A DNA stretch of 64,000 bases from Elmis aenea (lineage: Eukaryota; Arthropoda; Insecta; Coleoptera; Elmidae). Below are positions 42,701-54,700 of the stretch, one piece after another. Both the position numbers and the translations under genes were made by a program. The DNA lies in NCBI GenBank assembly GCA_947652605.1, contig OX393583.1, forward strand, positions 13,061,222 through 13,125,221. The letters run 5' to 3'. The notes under the pieces are model-generated. The model made no database searches. It was given only the letters and a program-made list of their open reading frames with translations, and was not told the DNA's origin. The stretch's first letter is position 1. Each line of letters opens with the position of its first letter.

Positions 42701-45700
42701 CAATCTAATTTGTAACTTGTATCTAGTATTTAAAATTTATGTTATTTATATTTAATCGTTTCAAGTCATGTTAAGAATAGTTTTATAAATGAAATTTGTA
42801 ATCACATTTGTTTTCAGCCCTTGAAGAAGCCTTAAAAACATTAAGTGCGAAACGTCGGATTTTTAACCAAAATCAATAAAAACCGTCCTGTAAATCCAGA
42901 GTTTTTAATTTCTAAACCTTAAAACAACGGACGTTCAACAATTTATAATATATCCTTAAACTACGAGTCTTGGACTACGTTCCTGTGTATTTACTGTTGT
43001 ATATTTCATCGACCATTCTAGAGGAATTTGAACTGTATCTAACTTCAACGGATGGGGCAGGACGGACCGGGGCACAACGGACCGAGGTTCCATTCCGCCC
43101 CCTGTACGATTATTTCTTTCTTATTTCTTTTCTAAATATGTTTCTTGTACTGTAACCTTCTGTTGACACTATCTATGATTTAACAGACACTGAATAATGA
43201 AAATAATTTTTTTAACTTTTTATGTTTCATTTAATTAATTTTAAGTTTGTTAAGCATATATCGTTAAAAAATCTACTTTATTATTATTACGTTGTTCGAA
43301 TAATAAGCTTAATTACGTCTACTATGACTACTTTGACTCTTTTTAAGAAATTAAACAATTTTGCAAAGAAGGTTCCGTTCTGCCCCAACCCCGGGACCGT
43401 TTGCCATTTTTTTTTCTTTTTTAATTTAAACCTAGTAGTTTACGATTATTTTTAAATTTGTAATTAAATTTAAAAAAAGGAATAAACAGAGAATACAAAT
43501 ACAAATTTTTAGATTTTTCCTACCTTAAATTAATAAATTACAACTCTTTTATATTAAAGGTTCCGTTCTGCCCCGCCTTCCCCTATCTGCCTATCTCTTA
43601 TAAAATACAAAACTCTCATGCTGGAAATATTATCTGGGACACCCTGTACACAGGATGTTTTATGCAAAGTTACGTATTCGTGCGCAAAAACAAAATACTA
43701 TACAGTTGGAAATAATCGTGGGTGATGTAGTAAATGACTGGAAAAAAAATATTTTTCAAAAATTAAAAAAAAAGTTTTACCAATAACAGAGCTACCGAAT
43801 CATTCGTCTTGGCTGAGACACCCTTTCTACAGTTTAAAAACGAAATGAGATGATCGAGGTAATAATCCCTGCAACACCCTACGCTCGTGTTCTCGAACGA
43901 TATATTCCAGTGACAATATTAAAAATACATTTTTGCAATTTCCTGGAAGTTCGCCTTCCCTTTTTTTTTCATATAGTGGTAGCAATTCACTATCGTCCGT
44001 AGAGCTTTGAATTATTAATGACCGAATACGAGAAATACGGAAGGCAATCTTGGAATTGGATTATTCAGTTCCTGTTGTGTTATAAAAAGATTACACGAAG
44101 TTCAACACAATTCCAATGTAATTTAAATGGTGTAAATAATGTTTTACAGGTAGCAGACCATGGAGGTCAGGTATCTCGCACTAGAGGATTCGAATATGGA
44201 ATACCTGGACTCCAGCCAAGAATAAGGCGCTCAAAAATCGAATGGTGCTCCGAATTGCGTTATTTGGATCCGCCAATAGAACCCGTGGCGTTAGCATCGT
44301 TTCCAGGAAGCGGAAACACCTGGTTAAGATATTTATTACAACAATCTACTGGTAAGTCTACGTCAGCGAGTATGTTCTGGAAAATAAGAGCAAATATTTG
44401 TTTAAAATATATTTTTATTTATGATATATGTGATAATTATAATCACAAGATGTTGTTACCTATACAAATTTCGTATGGTAAATAACAAAATAATGGCTTC
44501 TGAACACATACTTACAGCATGGTCTAAAATCAGAATTGTAAGAAAGTTCAACAATTAACTCAACAAAGAAATTTCTTTACTATTAACCTCCTTTTGAAAC
44601 ACATATTCCCGAATAATTTTTCAACCGCTTAAGATATTGACTTGAAATTTTCAATATATGTTTACAATGCTTATCTGCAACGAAAAAATTATTTAGGATA
44701 CGATCCAATATTTTGTTTGTAAAAAACTTTAACTATTAACTCAACAAAGCAAAATTTCCTTACTGTTAACCTCCTTTCGAGACACATATTCCCGAATAAT
44801 TTTTCAACCGCTTAAGATATTGACTTGAAATTTTGAGGATATGTTTATTATGCTTATTTACAACGAAAAAATAGTTTAGGATACGATCCAATATTTTGTT
44901 TGTAAAAAACTTTAACTATTAACTCAACAAAGCAAAATTTCCTTACTCTTTACCTCCTTTCGAGACACATATTCCCGAATAATTTTTCAACCGCTTAAGA
45001 TATTGACTTGAAATTTTGAGGTTATGTTTATAATGCTTATTTACAACGAACAAATAATTTAGGATACGATCCAATATTTTGTTTGTAAGAAACTTTAACT
45101 ATTAACTCAACAAAGCAAAATTTCCTTAATCTTAACCTCCCTTCGAGACACATATTCCTAAATAATTTTTCAACCGCTTAAGATATTGACTTGATATTTT
45201 CAGTATATGTTAACAATGCTTATCTACAACGAAAAAATAGTTTAGGATACGATCCGATATTTTGTTTGTAAGAAACTTCAACAATTAACTCAACAAAGCA
45301 AAATTTCCTTACTCTTAACCTTCTTTCGAGACACATATTCCCGAATAATTTTTCAACCGCTTAAGATATTGACTTGAAATTTTGAGGTTATGTTTATAAT
45401 GCTTATTTACAACGAAAAAATAATTTAGGATACGATCCAATATTTTGTTTGTAAGAAACTTTAACTATTAACTCAACAAAGCAAAATTTCCTTAATCTTA
45501 ACCTCCTTTCGAGACACATATTCCTAAATAATTTTTCAACCGCTTAAGATATTGACCTGATATTTTCAGTATATGTTTACAATGCTTATCTACAACGAAA
45601 AAATAGTTTAGGATACGATCCGATATTTTGTTTGTAAGAAACTTCAACAATTAACTCAACAAAGCAAAATTTCCTTACTGTTAACCTTCTTTCGAGACAC

Positions 45701-48700
45701 ATATTCCCGAATAATTTTTCAACCGCTTAAGATATTGACTTGAAATTTTTAGGATATGTTCATAATGCTTATCTACAACGAAAAAATTATTTAGGATACG
45801 ATCCAATATTTTGTTTGTAAGAAACTTCAACAATTAACTCAACAAAGCAAAATTTCCTTACTGTTAACCTCCTTTCGAGACACATATTCCTGAATAATTT
45901 TTCAACCGCTTAAGATATTGACTTGAAATTTTTAATATATGTTTACAATGCTTATCTTCAACGAAAAAATTATTTAGGATACGATCCAATATTTTGTTTG
46001 TAAGAAACTTTAACTATTAACTCAACAAAGCAAAATTTCCTTACTGGTAACCTCCTTTCGAAACACATATCCCCGAATAATTTTTCAACCGCTTAAGATA
46101 TTGACTTGAAATTTTCAATATATGTTTACAATGCTTATCTACAACGAAAAAATAATTTAGGATACGATCCAATATTTTGTTTGTAAGAAACTTCAACAAT
46201 TAACTCAACAAAGCAAAATTTCCTTACTGTTAACTTCCTTTCGAGACACATATTCCTAAATAATTTTTCAACCGCTTAAGATATTGACTTGAAATTTTCA
46301 ATATATGTTTATAATGCTTATCTACAACGAAAATATAGTTTAGCATACGATCCAATATTTTGTTTGTAAGAAACTTCAACAATTAACTCAACAAAGCAAA
46401 ATTTCCTTACTGTTAACCTCCTTTCGAGAAACATATTCCTGAATAATTTTTCATTTGCTTAAGATATTGACTTGAAATTTTCTATATATGTTTACAATGC
46501 TTATCTACAACGAAAAAATAGTTTAGGATACGATCCAATACTTTGTTTGTAAGAGACTTCAACAATTAACTCAACAAAGCAAAATTTCCTTACTGTTAAC
46601 CTCCTTTCGATACACATATTCCTAAATAATTTTTCAACCGCTTAAGATATTGACTTGAAATTTTCAGGATATGTTCATAATGCTTATCTACAACGAAAAA
46701 ATTATTTAGGATACGATCCAATATTTTGTTTGTAAAAAACTTCAACAATTAACTCAACAAAGCAAAATTTCCTTACTGTTAACCTCCTTTCGAGACACAT
46801 ATTCCTGGATAATTTTTCAACCGCTTAAGATATTGACTTGAAATTTTTAATATATGTTTACAATGCTTATCTACAACGAAAAAATAGTTTAGGATACGAT
46901 CCAATATTTTGTTTGTAAGAAACTTTAACAATTAACTAGACAAAGCAAAATTTCCTTACTCTTAACCTTCTTTCGAGACACATATTCCCGAATAATTTTT
47001 CAACCGCCTAAGATATTGACTTGAAATTTTCAGGATATGTTTATAATGCTTATTTACAACGAAAAAATAATTTAGGATACGATCCAATATTTTGCATGTT
47101 TGTAAGAAACTTCAACAATTAACTCAACAAAGCAAAATTTCTTTACTGTTAACCTCCTTTCGAGACACATATTCCTGAATAATTTTTCAACCGTTTAAGA
47201 TATTGACTTGAAATTTTCAGGATATGTTTATAAGGCTTATGTACAACGAAAAAATAATTTAGGATACGATCCAATATTTTGTTTGTCAGAAACTTCACGA
47301 GAAAACTGGACTTTCATCTCTTGTTGTAAAATATACTATATAAATTATTTATTATTTTTCACAAAGTTGTTATATTTGAATAAATAAAACACGATCGCTG
47401 TAGTAATTGAAAGTTTATAACTAATTGTGTTTAATTATTTTTCGACGAAAAATCGTCTTTATTTGTTAGATTTAATTGAAAATGGACCTTCTGTCAATTT
47501 GCTGTTGTCAGCGTGTATTTTAGGCGTTTCAATTTATTGCTTACAAACCAATTATTCGTCGTTTGTGACAACATTTTCTATTGCTTGTGCTTGTGTTTTA
47601 GGTTTTTATACGGGGTCAGTGTATAAAGATTATGGTTTATTAAAAAACGGCTTTCCGGCAGAAAATGTGGCTAATGGATCCGTGCTGGTGGTTAAGACGC
47701 ACGAATGGGGTTTGTACGCGAGGAAAGGATTCGCCAAAGCCATCCTCTTAGTTCGATCACCGGGACCAGCTATACAGGCGGAATTCAATCGTCAAAGTGG
47801 TGGCCACGTGGGATTTGCGACACCGGATCGATACAAAAGAACCAGAGGAAAATGTAAGAATCTGCATTTAAATTATTTAAATACAGCAATCACTTAACGA
47901 AACACACACCAAGAAAATCCCAAGATAATTAAACAGAGTTCTCTTCGTCTATTTTAACTAAGTGTAGTCTACTGTTTTTTTTTTAAACGGAAAACCGGCT
48001 TGTTTAAGTATTTTTTTTTCGTTTGTCCAGAAAATCAGTTGTTTCCGATCAATTTTTAGGCTAGAAAATACATGTTTACTGGCCTAGGCCAGAAAGTTGC
48101 TGGTTGCCATAGTAATGAGTTGTTTTGTTGATTTTTCCTGTCAAACAAGCGTCGTTAGGTATACATACCACCAAGCGAGTTTTCACCTGTAGTTTGTTAA
48201 GTGATTGTTTAATTATGGATGGCGACGAAAGTGATTTTATCAGTGGCGGACGCAGAATAAATATTGTACGATTGTACGTAATATACTCGTAAAGTGTCTC
48301 TACTGGACTGGTATATTTTCAGGACTCGCCACGGCTCGTCCCAAAACTGTCTACTCGTCCAGTAAAGAGCCAGTTTCCGGTCTTGTTACGTAAACAACTA
48401 TTTATTAAGTCCTTGTCCAGCATTTGCATAAATTACCGCAAATGTAAAATTTAATATAACAATTGTTTAAATTGGGGTTAGTTGAGTAATATTGTACTAA
48501 TTGCATATTGAATGTTTATTTGAAAAATCATAATACTTTTGTTTTTAAGTTTTCAAAAAATGTTACTAGGGGAGGTAGGGGTAATGACACTCAGTGGGTA
48601 ATATTGCGCTCACCGTCATTTTGCGCCAGTTTTCAAATATTTAAAAGTGAAACTTAGCAGCCACCTAGCTTCCGTTCTAATAAACACAATGCCGCAAGTA

Positions 48701-51700
48701 AAAAAACTTATTTCACCATAAAACGTAAGTTAATTGATGTGTGTCATTTTTAACATTTTCATATAAGAAATCGCCTACAAAAAAAAACTGTAAGTAGCTC
48801 AATTAGTCTAATTTGAGTTTGTGCTTTGGTCTCCTATGAAATTTGTGTCATTTTTAGCAGGAGTGACCATATAGTTTTTTTTTTTTAAATTCAAGGCAAG
48901 TTTTGTAAAATACCGAATTTAGACAGTTGTGCAACAGGGGGTAATGGCGCTCAATTAGCTACGGTAATACCGCTTGGTGAGCGGCATTACCCTCATTGAT
49001 ATTTTTATATAATTTAATTTATATTTAATTTTTTCTCATAGTAATTGTGCACAATGCCTCGTACAACTAAAAGAACAACTGGTAAAGCATCCTGGAATAT
49101 CAATATCCAAAAATGTTTACACATAAAATAGGTGAGCGCCATTACCCACAGCAGGCGGGTAATTCCGCTCACTTACATGTTTTTAAATTATTAATAAGTT
49201 TTTGTTCTTTAAGGTTCAATCAAATTTGACTTAACCCGAACACTTAGTAATGTTTTGGCAACAATAACCTCTCATTTCAGTGTAATTGTTGTTACGGTTT
49301 AGAATATATGAATTTTTTCGCTTAAGTGGGCGCCATTGCCCCTACCCAGAGCTGGGCAAGTACTGGCCAAAAAGTACTTGTCTTAAGTCTTAAGTACTTA
49401 TGAGAAGTACTTAGATTTTAAGTACCAGTACCGCTATTTTTAAAAGTACTGATTCTTAAGTACAAGTACTTGCAAAAAGTACTTAAGTATTTCGCAAGTA
49501 CTTTTTGCAGATATTATTTATTAAATTATTGTATAACTATTTCTAGCGATTGTGTCCAAGAAAATATTTAAAACAAAATGTAATAACGCATATGTAGGTA
49601 CATAAAATTTTCTTATACAATTTGCTTTGTAACTACAGTCTTTAGATGTACCCACTTTTATTTAAAGTTTTATGAATTAAGTGCTATCTTTTAACAAAAG
49701 TTGAAATATACATATCTATTTATTAATAACAAGCAACAACAATAAAAAATATTGCCGTTTATGGTAAAGAATATATAAGAAATTGTTATTTGATAAGAAT
49801 TTTATACTGTATTGTGGGTTTTGATTAAAATTTAGAATTGTTTTCTATCATTTGTAAAATTTCGATTGAAGTTAAAATTTTTGTTTAGTTTATTATTTTA
49901 ACCGTGATCACATACAAAGTGAATGAATTGCTATAGTACTTACATATAAAACAAACAAAAATAATATGTCGAAATATAAATTTTATTTTTATACCGGGTG
50001 TAACTGAAATCAGGCTCACCCCCTTTTTTTCTCTAGTTTTGAACTTAGACAAATGAAATTTTAGACATGTAATATGTGCAAAAAACTGGATTATTTGAAC
50101 ATAGGTACACTTTTGTTTCACTTCCGGTTTCGCCGGAAATGGCCATAACTTTGTTATTTTAAATGGAACACCCTGTATATTCTTACATTTTTGGAAAGAG
50201 GAAGCGATTTTGGATACAACTGCACCATTTTGGTTAATTTTTATAACCTCAAATAATTTTTTGACAAAAATTAAATTTTTTAGTAAGTGTGCCGTGACCC
50301 GCATAAATTAAATTTTATTATGTCAACAAGTGTCCGAAAAATGGTTTTGTAAAGTTTAATTAACATTTGGGCTGCTTAAATAGACCTTAAAGGTTGCGAA
50401 ATTGGTTTTTTGACAAAAATACAATTTTTTTAAATAGAACGATGGTGGCTCATGCGGTTATTTAAATAGCGTATTTTCTGGCGAATTCAACAATACCAAT
50501 AACTTAGTATTTTTATTAGGAACATGCATTAAAATTTTAAATTATTGGAAGATTTTGGTAAGATATCCTAATAATCATAGTTGACTATGCCAAATGGCAA
50601 CAAAACAAATGATTTTTGTTGTGTTTTTTTACAAAACCGTTTTATGGACACTTGTTGACATAATAAAATTTAATTTATGCGGGTCACGGCACACTTAATA
50701 AAAAATTTAATTTTCGTCCAAAAATTATTTGAGGTTATAAAAATTAACCAAAATGATGCAATTGTATCCAAAATCGTTTCCTCTTTCCAAAAATGTAAAA
50801 ATATACAGGGTGTTCCATTTAAAATAAATAAGTTGGGGTCATTTCCGGCGAAACCGGAAGTGAAACAAAAGTGTACCTATGTTCAACTAATCCAGTTTTT
50901 TGCACATATCACATGTCTAAAACTTCATTTGTCTAAGTTCAAAACTAAAGAAAAATAGGGGGGTGATCCTGATTTCAGTTACACCCGGTATAAACAAATA
51001 AAAAATCGGTAAATAATAAAAAATATATTATTTTAATTTTTTAAATGAAAGCGCTAAGTACTTGCGAAAAAACAAATGTTATATAATATTCACCTCTCAC
51101 ACAAAATACAGCATATTTTTGAAACATAAACGAAATAAAATGTTATGTAGGTACCTACTTACCTAGATATTTATTATTATCGTTTGAATATATTTTCTAG
51201 TTAGGTTTTAACATTGTCTTCTATTGCACTAAACCATCTTAACTTAAACTTTGGTAATGTCACTGTAGCAACAATTGCGTCGTTTATTTCTGGATTTAAA
51301 TTATAATAGTTTTAAAAAAAAATGCGTAAACTGTTGATAATACAAGCATTTAAAATTATTGTTGTATGTTTTAAATTTGACTTTAAGTTAATACTAAACT
51401 TGATAATATAAACCGAATACACCCGTATCATGTTGACTGTTTTCCTTGCAATAGATCAATTGTTGCTGCAAGAGGTTCCATGATTAAGCAGTATTCTTCT
51501 AAGTATTCGATATCAATATCTTTAATAGCATTTTTAATTTCTAATTTCCCAAACAAAATTTTTAGCATATTTTTGGGTGAGTTCAATAAAATATTTAATA
51601 AAACTGTTGTCCGTATTACTACACACCCACTACCTTTTTAACTGTAGCTATTCTATGCACTCCAATGCGGGTTGTGTTTAAAACTTTAGACAAGTTTTAA

Positions 51701-54700
51701 CACGTTGAAAACCACAGTTCCTATCTTATAAAACCTAAAGTACTTGTGTCTACTAAAAGTACTTAAGTACTTTGCACTGTACTGCAGTATTTTACAAAGT
51801 ACTTAAGTAATTTTTGTGGTACTGAAGTACTAATACAAGTACTAAGTACCAGTATTTCACCGAAGTACTTGAGATTCAAGTCTTAAGTACCTAATTTTAA
51901 AATGTACTGCAGTACCAGTCTTAAGTACCGGAAAAGTACTTGAAAAAGTACTGAAGCACAAAAATACTTAAGTAATGCCCAGCTCTGCCCCTACCTCCTC
52001 TAAAAACCTAACTTTTTTTTTTTTTTTTGGGGTTGTTTGGCATTGGACTGTAGTCCATCAGCCACAGATATTTACCTAACTTTTTTATTAACTTTTCGCG
52101 ACGACGGGCGACTACAGTGACTACTACAGTCGCTCTCCACAAAATTCCATACATTTATTCTTGCAGTTTTTATAAATATTGTGACATGTCATCAGGTAGG
52201 AATTCTTAAAATTTATTTAAAAGTGTTACAATAACATTTCCACAGCTGGGGATTAAATGCAAACCATAAATTATACCCAAAGCATTTTGTTTATGTAAAA
52301 TGAATGGTTTTTGAAGCAAATATAGCAAAGTTTTAAAAATCATAAGTCACCAAAATATTAACGATCATGGATTATATACACAAATTATCAAAATTTCAGA
52401 GAAGGGCATATGTTTGATCATCTGGGCGTAGGTAATAGTTGCGGCGTTTCGCCATCTTATAGCAAACAAAATCTGCAAAACATTTTTCCTTTGGCGTTTT
52501 TGTGTATTAGCAACTATAGGCGAGATATTTAAGTTTATAAGTTTTGATCGATTTCGGGTTTTTCGTTATATCAAGCAAGCCATGGAAATTTTAAACAAAA
52601 CAAGATCTTGTTTAAAATACACTCCCAAATAGCTAACTTTTGTCCCATTTAACCGACCTTGTATTTTCATTATTTACGGCGATAGCAATAGTGTCCCATG
52701 GAAAAGTGAGACACCCTGTATAAAGGTCCGTCACCTTGGCAGCACCACTTTCTTCAATCATAATAAAATTTATGCCATAATTTTTTGCTAATTTTGTGCT
52801 ATTTTTTGCCGTAAAAATAAAATTTTGTGCCAAAAATCAATTGCTCTGGCGTTTGCTTTGTTTAGCCCATTAAGAAATATTTGAAGCATAAATAAAGTTT
52901 TTAAATAAAAAACGCTATATTTTTACATTTTCTTGTAGATAAATTAATCTTACTTGGAAAACTATCCGGGTGTTCTTCGACTTAAATTAATACTTGTCAA
53001 GTTGGCAATGTTATAAAGTATTTTTTACTGTAGTATGTTTCGTTACGTTTTATAGTATTTTTTTAGCAACTATAATTTACTGATTATTTGCTTTCTAAAG
53101 ACTGTTTTATACTATACTATTTTTTCGTTTAAGAAAATCGTATACGATTTTTGATACAAAAATTTCGTTCAAGAATTTAGCATGGAAAATATGAACCTCT
53201 TACACTGTACTATTTTTTGGTACGAAAATGTTCAATTTGATCACAACAGAAAGCGAATCATTTTCAAATTTAACGTATATTTAACGCTTGTCCCATTCTA
53301 CATATTTATTCCTACAAAATAAATTGTGAGGGATTATAACGGTAATAAGTAGTATTTAACATCGTTTGATTGTTTCACTTAACCTAACCCACAAATGACA
53401 TGCGGTCAGATACAGTTGCAGTAGAATACGCATGCGCCCATGCCACAAAACACGCCCATGTAAAATATGACCCATTTAGGACAGGTTCTAATTTCATACG
53501 AATTTTTCGTTCAAGATTTGTAATTTCTGATTGACACCGTACTAGAAAATCGTATACGATTTTCTTAAACGAAAAAATAGTGTAGTATAAAACAGACTTA
53601 ACATGTGTTTAATGTACTAAAAATTGTCTCGTATAGTTTTGCATTGTAAAATGGTATTTAATACTTTTTTAATTATTAAACAATTTAAAACTTATGGCAA
53701 TGACGATAAAATATTGACTGAAATGTAATATTGTTTTACAGTTAAAGTATTGTTTATAACTTCGTCCTCGAGTTTAAAAAAAAAAGTACAACATAATAAC
53801 ACCTAATTTAATTTTTTTTAAATGGTGCTTAAGCTTGACCTTGAAAGCACCGGGTGAAAATTGTTTATAACTTCGTTATGAAGTTGGCACAAAATTTTAT
53901 TTTTACGGCAAAAAATAGCACAAAATTAGCAAAAAATTATGGCATAAGCAAATTTTCATTCGGAGGAAGTGGTGCTTACGCGTCACCTTGGCAGCACCGG
54001 GTGAAAATTGTTTATAACTGCGTTATGGAGTTGGCACAAAATTTTATTTTGACGGCAAAAAATAGCACAAAATTAGCAAAAAATTATGGCATAAACAAAT
54101 TTCCATTCATAGAAAGTGGTGCTTACGCGTCACCTTGGCAACCTCGAGTGAAAATTGTTTATAACTTTTTTCTGGAGTTGGCACAAAATTTTATTTTTAC
54201 AGCAAAAAATAGCACAAAATTAGCAAAAAATTATGGCATAAATTTTATTGTGATTGAAGAAAGTGGTGCTGCCAAGGTGACGGACCTCCTGTATAACACA
54301 ATTTTAAAAACTGTGTAATTAATTTGTTACTGTACGTTTAATTTTGAGCGTATTTTTATTTGTTGTAGACTGGCAGCAGTTTGTGACCGAAAAACTTGGA
54401 GCCTGGAAACAAACGAATCTAGACTGGTTGTACAATTTCACGGGTCCCACTCATGTTATATTTTACGAACAATTGGTAGAACGAGTGGAACATTCCCTAA
54501 AAATACTTTTAGAATTTTTGGAAATCGATACACCCGACAGTCTCTTAAAATGCGCTCTAGAAAGACAGGAAGGCATTTACAGGAGAAAAAAGAAGATATT
54601 AAATTTTGATCCTTATACACCATCAATGAAACAATTATTGCAGAGAGAACAAGAGAAGGTGTATGAAGCGATTTTCGGTATTGCAGTGCCTGCTAGGAAG

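Larger units (their letters stand above)
40895..42947 (+). mobile_element. Penelope-like element with inverted terminal LTRs
   Basis: It has a perfect 13-bp duplication ATATATCCTTAAA (40882-40894 and 42948-42960). The terminal sequences of about 430 bp (40895-41345 and about 42470-42925) are inverted copies of one another: CTCTGGATTTACAGGACGG against CCGTCCTGTAAATCCAGAG. Some 22 bp more (ACAACGGACGTTCAAC) follow at the right end only. Between the arms is a truncated RT/GIY-YIG frame. Confidence 0.85.
40622..43583. mobile_element. G-rich TA-flanked element (GGGGAAGGCGGGG)
   Basis: TA flanks (40620-40621, 43584-43585). The ends GGGGAAGGCGGGGCAGAACG and CGTTCTGCCCCGCCTTCCCC are exact complements. 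The motif GGGGCARAACGGACC and its complement recur at about 40650, 43050, 43066, 43085 and 43371. A Penelope element occupies 40895-42947, so the element proper is about 0.9 kb. It shares architecture with 48569-52000. No transposase. Confidence 0.75.
48569..52000. mobile_element. G-rich TA-flanked element (GGGGAGGTAGGGG)
   Basis: TA flanks (48567-48568, 52001-52002). The ends are GGGGAGGTAGGGGTAATG and CATTGCCCCTACC...TCCTC; the right terminus is split by a hAT. The motif GGTAATGGCGCTCAC, in both orientations, occurs about seven times between 48580 and 49345 (for example GGTGAGCGCCATTACCC at about 49131). Without the hAT it is about 0.8 kb. No coding sequence. Confidence 0.72.

Noticed and set aside
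44536..47296. CRISPR-like regular repeats
   Set aside because: Units are 182 bp with no short repeat/spacer alternation, in an insect intron; it is a satellite.
49885..50958. Two similar frames (139 and 93 codons) on opposite strands
   Set aside because: They are the two arms of one palindromic element read in translation.
53854..54318. 154-codon frame with internal repeats
   Set aside because: Open only because a 147-bp tandem unit is a multiple of three; it lies in an intron just before an acceptor.
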